A DNA stretch of 64,000 nt, from positions 4,464,001 to 4,528,000 of the forward strand of contig CAKKNE010000005.1 of NCBI GenBank assembly GCA_918797485.1, in the 5' to 3' direction. This document shows, one piece after another, positions 52,225 to 60,912 of the stretch (its first letter is position 1; each line of letters begins with the position of its first letter). Position numbers and translations under genes: made by a program. The notes under the pieces are model-generated. The model saw only the letters and a list, made by a program, of their open reading frames with translations. It was not told the origin of the DNA and did not search any database. Source of the DNA: Pelagomonas calceolata (lineage: Eukaryota > Sar > Pelagophyceae > Pelagomonadales > Pelagomonadaceae).

Positions 52225-53133
52225 ATGGAAAGCGACTCCGGCTCGGCCATGGACGCGAGCGCGCCGCCGAGCCGCGCGCCCTCCATACGACCCGAGAGCC
52301 CGGCCATGGCGACGACGCACTCGGTAAATTCCCTGGTCGAGACGAACACGCAGCGCAGCGACTCGGCCTCCGAGCTCGCGCCGGCGCAACCTCCGGGGTT
52401 TCTCGGTCCAAGAGTGGTAAGGAAGCGCGACCGCTGGTCCGACGGTGAAAGTGATAGCATGGCGCCGCCGGCGAAGCGGCCCGAGCCCGACGCCATTTCG
52501 GACATCGGCGCGCCGTCCGAGCTCGGCGCCAACGCGTCGGCGTCCGAGGCCGAGGAGGCGCCGGCGCCGGCGCCGCCGGCCGAGGACGCATCAATAGCGG
52601 AGACGGAGCGCTACGTCCGGCTGGCCCTCGACGCGCACGCGCGCAGCGCGCCGCCGCGGCGCCAGGAGACGATCGCGCGGCCGCCGTCGCCGCGGCGGAG
52701 CCGGGACGCGCAGCGGGCGCCGCCGCCGCCGCCGGCCCAGCAGTACGGCCCGGGACCCGGGGGCGGCGCGCCGAGCTACCACGAGCAGCTCGCGCAAGCT
52801 AGAGCGCGCGGGCCCGTGGCGTACACGCCGCCGAGCACGGGCGCCGGGGCGGGCTGGGTCCCGAGCGGCCGCTCTGGCGGTGGTGGTGGACAGTACGGGC
52901 CGGGCGGCGGCTTCGGCGGCAACCAGTACGGAGGACCGCCCCGCGGGTATCCGCAGCAGCGCGGCTACGGCTACGGCGGGCCTCCTCCGCGCGGCTACGG
53001 CAACTATGGGCCACCGCCTGGGCAGTACCCGCCGCGCGGCTATCCGGGAGGGTATGGTCCCCCGCCCGGCCAACAGTACCCGCCGCAGCAACGCGGCTAC
53101 GCGCGGAGCGGGCCGCCGCCGCCGCAGCGCTGA
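52225..53133 (+). CDS. Low-complexity protein with prion-like Gly/Tyr/Pro tail
   Basis: A 302-residue protein from ATGG at 52225 (GTAGCCATGG). It is disordered: a Ser/Pro acidic first half, an ETERYVRLALDAHARS helix near 130, then a Pro/Gly-rich second half with GYGYGGPPPRGY and PPGQ-YPP repeats, typical of RNA-binding or condensate-forming proteins. The frame stays open upstream to 51994 and encodes a plausible basic stretch (KPKKSKPRRSRRGGKKRDTF), but no ATG is there, so either an upstream exon exists or the start is as given. Confidence 0.6.
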   Translation: MESDSGSAMDASAPPSRAPSIRPESPAMATTHSVNSLVETNTQRSDSASELAPAQPPGFLGPRVVRKRDRWSDGESDSMAPPAKRPEPDAISDIGAPSELGANASASEAEEAPAPAPPAEDASIAETERYVRLALDAHARSAPPRRQETIARPPSPRRSRDAQRAPPPPPAQQYGPGPGGGAPSYHEQLAQARARGPVAYTPPSTGAGAGWVPSGRSGGGGGQYGPGGGFGGNQYGGPPRGYPQQRGYGYGGPPPRGYGNYGPPPGQYPPRGYPGGYGPPPGQQYPPQQRGYARSGPPPPQR

Positions 53134-53565
53134 ACTGCTGCGGATACTAGTCTAAGGAGTATTAGTCTAGCAATTGCCAGTATGGTCGCGGTCGCGGCGG
53201 CGCGGGTGTTGTCCCCGCGGCTCCCACGCAGCCCAGCCGTCCCTGGCAGGTATGCGGCCGCCGGAGGCCTCCTGCAGACCGGGCCACAAAAGAGTTGCAC
53301 CCCGGTGCGGTGTCTTGAGTTTAGTGCGCACTTGTTCCTTCCTGTACGCACCGCGCGCGCCGCACGCACCGTGAGACGCAGGAGCACCGTCCGAGGGCCC
53401 GACCGACACACAAGGGACCGCCGGGCAGCGTCGACGCCCGCGTCGGCGGCGCGCGGGCTGCCCCTCGCGTCGCCTCAAACATTTAGTGCCCGTGCTGCCG
53501 CCCGCAAATCCGCACGCGAGCGCCAGCCAACCGCGAGGACCACCGCCGAGGCACGCGAGGACGCC
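53134..53565. other. Intergenic region and probable 5' leader
   Basis: The frame of the next gene is open back to an ATG at 53182, only 48 bp after the preceding stop, but the codons there give no recognisable domain and leave no room for a promoter. A GGGCTGCCC box lies near 53456. I treat it as promoter and 5' UTR. Confidence 0.45.
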
Positions 53566-54246
53566 ATGGCCGCCCAGTACGTGGCCGCGCTCGCCGCGCG
53601 GCTGCCCGAGGACCCGCGCCACCACCACGGCGTCGCGCTCGCCGAGGTCTTCGCCGCGACCAAGCCCCGCGGCCAGGCCGCCGTCGTCCTCTCCTACCTC
53701 ACGGCGTCCACTGATGCAAGCTCCTACCAGATCCTCGACGAGCAGGGCACGGTGGTGGGTTGCTCCGACGGCTGGCTCCGTGTCATCGGCTACACGGCCG
53801 CGGAGGCATTAGGTCGAAGCTCGCGCCACCTCCACGGCCCGCGCACGAACTTCCACGCGGTGCAGAAGGTCGAGGAGGCCATGCGCCGCGGCGAGCCCGC
53901 CGCGTCGCGCCTCAGCTACTACCGGAGAGACGGCACGACCTTCGAGAACGACTTCATCGTCATTCCCCTGCAAGCGTCGAACGACAACCTCTTCTACGTG
54001 TCCATCCACGAGCGCGACCCGCCGCTCGACTGGTCGCTCGCCGACGCGCAGCCGCCGTCCGACGTTAAATTGCACCTGATCACGCCCGACGCGTCGGCGT
54101 CGCGGCACGGCTCGGAGCGCTCGGGCTCTTCATCATCGCGCGACCAGCGGAGCGACTCGTCCTCGAACTCCGCGCGGAGCGGCTCCGAATCGCCGCCCCA
54201 GGCGTCGCGCGAGATGTCCTTCACCGACTCCATGTTCCCCCTGTGA
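53566..54246 (+). CDS. LOV-like PAS protein lacking the flavin cysteine
   Basis: A 226-residue protein from ATG 53566 (ACGCCATGG). A PAS domain spans about 52-150: IGYTAAEALGRSSRHLHGP, then a YYRRDGTTFENDFIVIPL strand pair and FYVSIHERDPP. The fold resembles LOV domains, whose signature GRNCRFLQG carries the flavin-reactive Cys. Here the equivalent is GRSSRHLHG with Ser at about 86, so no cysteinyl adduct can form. The C-terminal 70 residues are Ser/Arg-rich and disordered. It may be a light-insensitive or redox PAS sensor or an interaction module. Confidence 0.8.
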   Translation: MAAQYVAALAARLPEDPRHHHGVALAEVFAATKPRGQAAVVLSYLTASTDASSYQILDEQGTVVGCSDGWLRVIGYTAAEALGRSSRHLHGPRTNFHAVQKVEEAMRRGEPAASRLSYYRRDGTTFENDFIVIPLQASNDNLFYVSIHERDPPLDWSLADAQPPSDVKLHLITPDASASRHGSERSGSSSSRDQRSDSSSNSARSGSESPPQASREMSFTDSMFPL

Positions 54247-54399
54247 TTGCCCCACCCCCGTTTTCTCCCGCGCTGCACACGCGCGCCGGGCATTTTAAAG
54301 ACTTCGCTAAGAAATGCGGACCTCTCCGTTGTTAGTCCTGGGCGTTGTGCGCTGACTATTCACACAGTGTCTTACACAAACCCTCTTCAGCAACGCCCT
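54247..54399. other. Convergent gap with half promoter element
   Basis: This gap between two stops contains AGTGTCTTAC at about 54365, the core of the promoter palindrome without its GCTAGC arms. Confidence 0.4.
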
Positions 54400-55086
54400 C
54401 TACTGAATTGTTTCGATCTCGACTGTTTTCGTGTGCATCGCCGGCATGAGAATGGCTTCTCGCGTCGTGACACGCTTCAAGGCGATGGCTACATAGACGC
54501 GGTCGGGGAGGCCCTGCCATGAAGCGAGCTCCCTGCCATCTTGGTGCAGCGAGCCCGTCCGAGTGACCATGTCGACCATGATGGACACGCTCCATCTAGA
54601 GTCCCCGGAAAAATCACACATTGCCATGTACGGGCAGCGACTGAAGTTATCCCCTACATGAGGAAGCTGGAGACTCTGCGCCTCCGTGACCAAACCGCAC
54701 AAGGTGTAGCCAACACCCACGAAGTAGATGGTTTGGAAGTACTGACCAAAAGTGAGCGCTTTGTCGCAGCGCACGCCAGGCATCGATGAAGTAGCATGAT
54801 CGGTCTCGACGGACGGGCAGGTAACGCGCGTGTCGTGCATTGATAATTCCAGGCAGCGGCTCGCGCCATCCATCCGCCAGGTGTCCTGGTACTGTTCGCT
54901 CCCGAGATCTTCCATGAGCACATTATCATCACCATTGTTGTCGTGGTTCGCTGGGGCACGCGCCGTAGCGAGTTCCACCTCTAGATCTGCTACACGCTTG
55001 CGGAGAGCGTCTGCATCTCTCACAAGCTGGCGGTTCTTGGCACGCAGGTTACGCAGATCACTGGCGGGCGTACGCGGCCTTGACAT
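54400..55086 (-). CDS. Coiled-coil plus SPRY-like domain protein
   Basis: A 228-residue protein from ATG 55086; the frame to 55125 begins with GTG. Residues 1-45 are a basic coiled coil (DLRNLRAKNRQLVRDADALRKRVADLEVEL). The rest, from about 60, reads as a beta-rich domain with alternating strands (YFVGVGYTLCGLV, RWSVSIMVDMV, DRVYVAIALKRV) in the manner of a SPRY/B30.2 fold. Codon use is less GC-rich than that of its neighbours, which may mean a later acquisition. Function unknown; SPRY domains usually bind proteins. Confidence 0.6.
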   Translation of the reverse strand: MSRPRTPASDLRNLRAKNRQLVRDADALRKRVADLEVELATARAPANHDNNGDDNVLMEDLGSEQYQDTWRMDGASRCLELSMHDTRVTCPSVETDHATSSMPGVRCDKALTFGQYFQTIYFVGVGYTLCGLVTEAQSLQLPHVGDNFSRCPYMAMCDFSGDSRWSVSIMVDMVTRTGSLHQDGRELASWQGLPDRVYVAIALKRVTTREAILMPAMHTKTVEIETIQ

Positions 55087-55170
55087 CGGAGAGATACGCG
55101 GTTGAAATTTGGCAGCCGCAGCCACTACTATTGGCTTCCTCGAGCTGTGCTCTTGATCGATCTGGTGAAG

Positions 55171-55194
55171 GCTAGTATGTCAATGAACGCTAGC
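55171..55194 (+). promoter_or_regulatory. Divergent-promoter palindrome, copy 12
   Basis: GCTAGTATGTCAA, 4 nt, CGCTAGC: arms intact, core diverged at four positions. It lies 84 and 248 bp from the ATGs at 55086 and 55443; the 356-bp gap holds nothing else I recognise. Confidence 0.65.
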
Positions 55195-55442
55195 CCTACG
55201 TCGAGCCCAAAGCGTAAACGGCCGTATCGCAGGCACTGACGGCGAGCGAGCGCTTGCAAAAGACCCTGCGTGAAGCCTCCGAACTGCCTGTGCGCTGACG
55301 TATAGTTGCGAGGGACAAATTGCTAGCTGCCTGCAGGCAGTGCCTGCCCCTTTTTTGCCACAAACAGCGAGCATACGTCGAGCGCGAGGGAGCAGAGATC
55401 GCGTGGAGAAGCCACAGCACCCAGCGAAGCCACAGCAAAACA

Positions 55443-56273
55443 ATGTCGAGCAGCGACGACGGCGAGGACTTCCTCGGGCGCTGCGACCCCGAGCTCTTCG
55501 TGCAGGAGGGCCCCGCGGCGCCGCCGGCGCCACCGCCCGCGCCGCCGCTGCAGGAACGGAACCAGGCCGCGCCCGCGCGGCGACGGTCCCCCGCCGAGGC
55601 GTTCTACGACGCGGTCTTCAAGAACGCGGCCGACGCGAAGCGCGAGTCGCGGCGCGAGCGCGACGAGCGGCGCTGGACGCGGAAGCAGAGCTTTGTGTAC
55701 GGCGAGATCGAGTACGCGTCCTTTGAGGCGACGCTGCGGAAGATTCGGGACGACTTGCGGCCGGGGCAGGACGTGTTCTACGACCTGGGCAGCGGCGCGG
55801 GGCGGCCGGTCGTGGCGGCGGCGGTGCTGTTCCCCTTTCGGGCGTGCCGCGGCGTCGAGCTGCTGGCGGGCCTGAGCCGCCTCGCGCGCGAGGCCAAAGG
55901 TCTTGTGGAGGCGGCGGAGTGGACGCTCGGCCACGCGCGGCCGGCGGTCGAGTTCTACGAAGGCGACATCACGGATCTGAAATTTCACGACTGGACCGCC
56001 GACGGCGACGTGGTCCTGGTCAACTCGACGTGCTTCGACGACGACCTGCTCAAGGCCGTCGCGGACCTCGCGGAGGGCCTGCGGCCCGGCGCCGTCGTGA
56101 TCACGTTCACGCGGCCGCTGCCGTCGCCCCTGTTTACGATTGTGGACGAGGAGCTCCACCAGATGAGCTGGGGCGGCGCGACGGTCTTCGTCCAGCGGCG
56201 CGACGGCGAGGACGCACGGACCCCGTTCCTGGAGCGCGTCGGCCGGGAGCGGTGGGGCGACGTCGATGGGTAA
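55443..56273 (+). CDS. DOT1-like SAM-dependent methyltransferase
   Basis: A 276-residue protein from ATG 55443. After a disordered acidic/Pro-rich N-terminus (1-55), the DOT1-type fold appears: YGEIEYASFEATLRKI (the D1-like loop, near 85), motif I DVFYDLGSGAGRPVVAAA near 110, acidic-loop GVELLAGL, EFYEGDITDL, and VVLVNSTCFDDDL near 190 at the place of the DOT1 NNF-type motif. DOT1 methylates histone H3 lysine 79. The small size and the NSTCF version are those of DOT1-like proteins found in algae and bacteria, so the substrate may differ. Confidence 0.82.
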   Translation: MSSSDDGEDFLGRCDPELFVQEGPAAPPAPPPAPPLQERNQAAPARRRSPAEAFYDAVFKNAADAKRESRRERDERRWTRKQSFVYGEIEYASFEATLRKIRDDLRPGQDVFYDLGSGAGRPVVAAAVLFPFRACRGVELLAGLSRLAREAKGLVEAAEWTLGHARPAVEFYEGDITDLKFHDWTADGDVVLVNSTCFDDDLLKAVADLAEGLRPGAVVITFTRPLPSPLFTIVDEELHQMSWGGATVFVQRRDGEDARTPFLERVGRERWGDVDG

Positions 56274-56340
56274 TGTTGTGTTTAGACTTATTAAGTGTGT
56301 GGAGATGGTAAATGCGGAGAACGCGCCACGGGTGAGAAAA

Positions 56341-56865
56341 CTAAGCCGACTTCTCCTTCGCGCCGAGGAAGGCGAGGCCGTTGAGCATGCCCAGGATGGT
56401 CCACACCGGGATGAACGGAAGAACCACCGAGGCCTTGGCGGCGTCGGAGAGCTCGAGGGACGTCGAGCCGAGGCCGGGAAGGCCCGCGAACGTCGCGTCA
56501 GACGAGACGCAGCAGACGCTGAGCATGGCGAGGAAAAGGTGGAAGGGCTTGCGCTGTGACGGCGAGCACTTGAAGAGGGCGAACCACGCCGCGACGGCGG
56601 AGGCGAGGAAGAAGTTCTGTTCGATGCGCACGATGACGTGAAAGAACATGACTAGGATCTCGCCGGCCGTCTCGCGGCCGCGCGGCGCCGCCTTCATCAT
56701 GGCAGCGCTCATCGCATAACACTCGTCCTTCGAGATTCCACCGTGTTCCCCGACCGGTGGCACGGCCACAAGATTGCACGCGTCGAGGAACGCCATCACC
56801 AGCACCGTTAGTCCCGTGGCGACGACGGCGTAAAGGCCCAGCGCAATGTCGGAGATTGACGGCAT
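56341..56865 (-). CDS. Four-helix membrane protein, unknown
   Basis: A 174-residue protein from ATG 56865; the frame to 56931 begins with GTG and its extra codons come from a direct duplication (two GACCAGTGGG-ACAGCGTTTCGC-type units at about 56872-56912). Helices lie at about 5-27, 70-95, 108-128 and 145-165. A short Cys-bearing loop with KDECYAMSAAMMK follows helix 1. The pattern recalls Tmem-type proteins such as the DUF families of stramenopiles; not identified. Confidence 0.65.
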   Translation of the reverse strand: MPSISDIALGLYAVVATGLTVLVMAFLDACNLVAVPPVGEHGGISKDECYAMSAAMMKAAPRGRETAGEILVMFFHVIVRIEQNFFLASAVAAWFALFKCSPSQRKPFHLFLAMLSVCCVSSDATFAGLPGLGSTSLELSDAAKASVVLPFIPVWTILGMLNGLAFLGAKEKSA

Positions 56866-56948
56866 CTTCGTGACCAGTGGGACAGCGTTTCGCGACCAGT
56901 GGGGCAGCGTTTCGCTAGCTCGCGCTGCCACTTTTTTTTCTCGATCTT

Positions 56949-56971
56949 GCTAGCGGCAGTAAGGCACTAGG
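56949..56971 (-). promoter_or_regulatory. Divergent-promoter palindrome, copy 13
   Basis: On the minus strand CCTAGTGCCTTAC, 3 nt, CGCTAGC; one core substitution. It is 84 and 141 bp from the ATGs at 56865 and 57113. Confidence 0.8.
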
Positions 56972-57112
56972 AAGCCTCCTGAGCAATTTGCAGCGCTCTT
57001 TGCTGCCTTCCGGTGCTGATACGCTTCGATTGCTCATAAGAAGCGCATCACGCACAATGAAAGCCAGCTCAACTCAGTAGGGGCTGCCCAGTTCCTACAA
57101 CAAGGGCAGATC

Positions 57113-59443
57113 ATGAGTGAGGGCAGCCGAACGCGCGTTGTCGTCGGCGCGGCCGCCGTCGCCGTGGGCTGGAAGCACCGCTCCACGCTCCTCGGCTACG
57201 CGACGCTGCCGGCGCGCGCGTTCGCGGGCGTCCTGCGGGCCTGGTGCAGAGGTGAGGAACCGGCGGGCCTTGGCCGGCGCGCGGCGGTGGCCGTCCAAGG
57301 CGCGCTCGGGCCGGAGGGGTCATTTGCGCGAGACCGGCCGCTGGTAGTTGTCGGCTGCGCGGCCGTGGCTGGCGTGTCGGTCCTCTCGTTGTTGGACCGC
57401 GCAGTCGGCGGTCGCGTGCGCACGGCCCTGAGGTCTAAGACCTGCAGGAGAGCTTCAATCATTGTCGCCGGCTCGGCGACGGGGGCATTCTGCATCCTGG
57501 AGGCCTACGAAGGCTACGGCGTACGGTCCCCAGCGATGACACACGTCCTCGTCTGTTTCGGGATCGAGGGGATATCTCAGGCCGTGATGGCAGCGGGCTT
57601 CAAAAAAACGTTTAACAGCCTGGCGGGGCGCTCGAAGACGCTCGTGTTCCTGGCGCTCAACGTCTTGCGCGTCGAGGGCCAGTCGCCGGTCGAACGCGGC
57701 GGCCTCCGCTGCTTCACGGCCTTCCTGGGCTTCTCCGCGATCCAAGAGTTCGAAGAGATCGCCGGCGTGCAAGTGGTGGTTCCCGTGGCTCGGGCCATCT
57801 TAAAATTTCTGATTCTGCTGGACCACGCTTTGGCACGCGTGCTCAGGCACGTCGTCCGCCCCGTCGTGCTCGCCGGCGCCGATGCCCTGGTCTTTGTTAT
57901 TAAAAGAGTCGTGCATCCGGTGGCGCGGCTGGTCGGGCGCGCCATGAGGTGGTCGTACGGCGTCGTAGCCAGGGCGGCGGACGCCTGCTTCGACGCCGTT
58001 TTGGCCCCGGCGGGCCGCGCGGTAAAGAAAATCTGGTCGCGCTGTGGCGCGTTTCTGATGAATCGCGTCGTGTACCCAACGACTCGCTGCGCGCGGTGGG
58101 CCTACAAGCAAATTATTTCGCCGCTGCTGAGCGCCATACAAGACGCGGCCGTGCCGTTCGCGAGCGCCGGGGCGGCCGTCGCGTTCGGCCAAGAGGGCGT
58201 CAAGCGCCTCCCGTCTCTAATGAATGCTGGGCCGTTCCTCACCGCCGCGATAGCCTACGCTGGCGTCGCGCTGGTCGTCGCCGCCCACCGCGTCGACGCG
58301 GTCGCTGCGAAACAGCGCCGCGCGGCCTTCCGCCGCGACGCGTCCGAGGCGCGGGCCGCCGAGGTCGAGGGCCGCGCGAGCGGGCGGACGCTCGCGCGGC
58401 TGTCGGCGGTGTTGGAGCGGATTGGCGTGGCCCTGTACAAGCATGCCGACATGGGGCTCATCGACCTCGCGGTGGCCGTCGCGGCGCGTTTGGCAAAGCC
58501 GCTGGGCCGCGCGGTCGGCGTGTGCTTGAAGCTGCTAGTCCTGTCGTTCGAGGTCGCCGACTCGGTCTTTTCCGCGACGATGATGGCCTGCCACGCCGTC
58601 TATAGATACGTGCGTCATGCTGTGGGCACGGCCGCCTCATTCGTCAGTGACGCGGTCGTCTCCATCTGGAAGAACCCATTTGCATGTCTATTGTGTTCGA
58701 TTGCGGCGCTCGCGGCCGCCTATTTTGCCCACGACAGAGGCGTTGAAATTGACGCTCGCGCAACAGCAACTAATCTATTTGGTCCGCTCGTGGCCGTCGC
58801 GTCGCGCCTTCTGGCTGCAATGCGCCGAACCGCGGGCGCGGCGCGCGGCCTCGTCGCCGCGGCCCTCGCGCCACGGCCCGCCTACGTGTACTTCAAGTCG
58901 TGGCGGTTCGCGATGACGGTCGCCGTACCGCATTTGGTCACGTCGACGGTGCTGAGGGTCCTCGGAGTGTCGAAGGCGCCGATCATCGATTCCATCGGCA
59001 CGGCGTCGTCGAAATGCGTACTCCTGCCGGTGTTTGTCTTATCTGCGGCGAATAGGATGGTGGTGGCGCGGGTCTTTGTGGGTTTGGTGCAGATCCTGGT
59101 CCTGCCGATTCTGTTGCTTTATTTTTGGTGCGCGCTGGGCGTGTTCCTTTATGAGGTGCATCAGCGGGCCCAGACGCTGTCCGAACTCTCCGATATGCGC
59201 GCGGGGCGGGCGAAGGCGACGGCGGAGACGGCGACCGTCGACGCGCTCGTCGCGAGCCTGGCGACGCCGGCGCGCGTCGTGCCGGCCAAGGACTGTGGCA
59301 TATGTCTCGCCCCGCTCGACGTCACGGAACCGTTCGCGCTGCCGTGTGGTCATCAGTTCCACAATGACTGCGCGCGGGACTGGGTCGCGCTGAAGCGCGA
59401 GGAGGCGTGCTGTCCCTATTGCCGGGTTAATTTGTTTTCGTAG
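57113..59443 (+). CDS. Multipass membrane RING-H2 E3 ubiquitin ligase
   Basis: A 776-residue protein from ATG 57113. Many hydrophobic segments run along residues 10-710 (for example 80-100, 115-130, 300-345, 520-545, 640-690), separated by Arg-rich loops. The C-terminus (about 722-770) is a RING finger: C-x2-C in DCGICLAPL, C-x-H-x2-H-x2-C in PCGHQFHNDC and C-x2-C in CCPYC, the zinc pattern of RING-H2. Such proteins ubiquitinate membrane clients, for example in ER-associated degradation. The long, little-structured membrane part is unlike known ERAD ligases, so the pathway is open. A GGGCTGCCC box lies 24 bp before the start. Confidence 0.85.
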   Translation: MSEGSRTRVVVGAAAVAVGWKHRSTLLGYATLPARAFAGVLRAWCRGEEPAGLGRRAAVAVQGALGPEGSFARDRPLVVVGCAAVAGVSVLSLLDRAVGGRVRTALRSKTCRRASIIVAGSATGAFCILEAYEGYGVRSPAMTHVLVCFGIEGISQAVMAAGFKKTFNSLAGRSKTLVFLALNVLRVEGQSPVERGGLRCFTAFLGFSAIQEFEEIAGVQVVVPVARAILKFLILLDHALARVLRHVVRPVVLAGADALVFVIKRVVHPVARLVGRAMRWSYGVVARAADACFDAVLAPAGRAVKKIWSRCGAFLMNRVVYPTTRCARWAYKQIISPLLSAIQDAAVPFASAGAAVAFGQEGVKRLPSLMNAGPFLTAAIAYAGVALVVAAHRVDAVAAKQRRAAFRRDASEARAAEVEGRASGRTLARLSAVLERIGVALYKHADMGLIDLAVAVAARLAKPLGRAVGVCLKLLVLSFEVADSVFSATMMACHAVYRYVRHAVGTAASFVSDAVVSIWKNPFACLLCSIAALAAAYFAHDRGVEIDARATATNLFGPLVAVASRLLAAMRRTAGAARGLVAAALAPRPAYVYFKSWRFAMTVAVPHLVTSTVLRVLGVSKAPIIDSIGTASSKCVLLPVFVLSAANRMVVARVFVGLVQILVLPILLLYFWCALGVFLYEVHQRAQTLSELSDMRAGRAKATAETATVDALVASLATPARVVPAKDCGICLAPLDVTEPFALPCGHQFHNDCARDWVALKREEACCPYCRVNLFS

Positions 59444-59459
59444 TATCTATTTCACCAGC

Positions 59460-59474
59460 ACGCCATCGCCGCGA
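59460..59474 (+). repeat. Dispersed 15-mer downstream of a stop codon
   Basis: Exact ACGCCATCGCCGCGA, 17 bp after the stop of the RING gene, in the 116-bp convergent gap. Confidence 0.7.
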
Positions 59475-59559
59475 TCAATCTGGACAGCAAACACCAGAAA
59501 ACCTGCGCACAACAACGGTTGCGAAGGCGTCCGCAGTTCAAGGTAGGTATGAACTTCAC

Positions 59560-60672
59560 TTATGTCTTGCGAGGGATCTCGATGGCGTTGCCCGACGCCG
59601 CGCGGTAGACGCGGTCCGCGACGCCGGCGATGAGCGCCGACGACGCGCGCTCCTCCGAGAGGTCGGCGATGAACACGTTCGCCGCGCCCGGGACGCCCTC
59701 GGCCCATCTTAATGTATCGAAGAGCGCGTTCGCCGCGACTTTGGCGTCGCCCGCGGCCGAGAGGTCGCGGTAGGCGCGCGCGGCTTTTTCTAGAGTCTTC
59801 AACCTCCCACCAAAATCGACCACCACGCAGTTCGCGAGGTACGAGTCGCTCTTCGCGTCGTCCGCTGCTGCATCCGCGACGACAGTACACAACGCGGCGG
59901 GCAGGCGCGGCGCGTAGTGCGTCAGGAGCTGGCCCGGGCTGCCCGAGGCGTCGGGTTTGGATTCGGACGCGTAGGTCTCCGCGGTGTTCAGGCGCGCCCC
60001 CACTTGCGAGCAGATCTCCTCTAACGAGGCCCGCGGCAGCGCGCCTCGCCGATACAGCGTCAGGTGGCATGTCGTACCTTCCGTCCTCAGCCCGACGACC
60101 GTGCTCTCAATACCGTGCTCGCACTGCGCACTCCCGGAAGCACCGCCGTCGAGAATGGAGATGTCCTCGCCGCCCAGATCGTCCAGCACGTGCGCCGCCG
60201 TCGTGGGACTCACGTGCCCGAACTTGTTGGCGGACGGCGCCGCCACAGGCACGCCGGCCGCGTCAATGAGTCGTCTCGCCAACTCATGCGACGGGCAGCG
60301 CACGCCCACCGTTGAGGTGCCCGCGGAGAGGCAGTCCGGTAAATGTGATCGTGCGGGGCACACTAATGTCAATGGCCCGGGCCAGAACGCCTCTGTTAAT
60401 GCATCAAAAGCCTTCCGGCACGGCTCATCTAAATCAACGAGCGCCGGCGCGTCCTCGGGCTTCGCGACGTGCACGATCAGCGGATCCGAGAGCGGCCTTT
60501 CCTTGACCTCGAAGACGCGTCTTACGGCTCTTTCGTCGAGCGCGCTCGCGCCGAGGCCGTAGACCGTCTCCGTGGGAAACGCGCAGAGGCCGCCGCTCCG
60601 GAGCACGCCGCCGGCGCGCTCAATACCGTCGGGCGTCGGCGGCAGCACGCGCGCGACCCGCTTCGTCGTCAT
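59560..60672 (-). CDS. SUA5: Threonylcarbamoyl-AMP synthase, Sua5 type
   Basis: A 370-residue protein from ATG 60672; the frame to 60714 starts with GTG. The YrdC domain fills about 20-205: TETVYGLGASAL, VKERPLSDPLIVHV with the KxR motif, and VAAPSANKFGHVSPT with the SxN motif. A linker (about 235-250, SPGQLLTHYAP) and the smaller SUA5 domain (about 255-360) follow, which separates it from the single-domain YrdC. The enzyme makes threonylcarbamoyl-AMP from Thr, bicarbonate and ATP, the first step of t6A37 in ANN-decoding tRNAs. Confidence 0.93.
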   Translation of the reverse strand: MTTKRVARVLPPTPDGIERAGGVLRSGGLCAFPTETVYGLGASALDERAVRRVFEVKERPLSDPLIVHVAKPEDAPALVDLDEPCRKAFDALTEAFWPGPLTLVCPARSHLPDCLSAGTSTVGVRCPSHELARRLIDAAGVPVAAPSANKFGHVSPTTAAHVLDDLGGEDISILDGGASGSAQCEHGIESTVVGLRTEGTTCHLTLYRRGALPRASLEEICSQVGARLNTAETYASESKPDASGSPGQLLTHYAPRLPAALCTVVADAAADDAKSDSYLANCVVVDFGGRLKTLEKAARAYRDLSAAGDAKVAANALFDTLRWAEGVPGAANVFIADLSEERASSALIAGVADRVYRAASGNAIEIPRKT

Positions 60673-60912
60673 CGCTCCGGCGCGTGGTATGAGCCGGAGG
60701 AGCGCTATTATCACGAGGGCGCTCTTGTGTGGCGCAATCGTGGCTCTCTGCTGCTCTGCAGCGGTGTGAAGCGCTTGCTCCTTGCTCCAGGCTCCTCCGC
60801 GGCAGCGGTTCTGGCGTCGCGCAGAAGTTATCGTTCCGTAAGCAATGAATCGCTCGCACTTGTGTGATCACAGGCAATGCACAGCACGCTTCAGCTTCGC
60901 CGCAGTCTGTTT

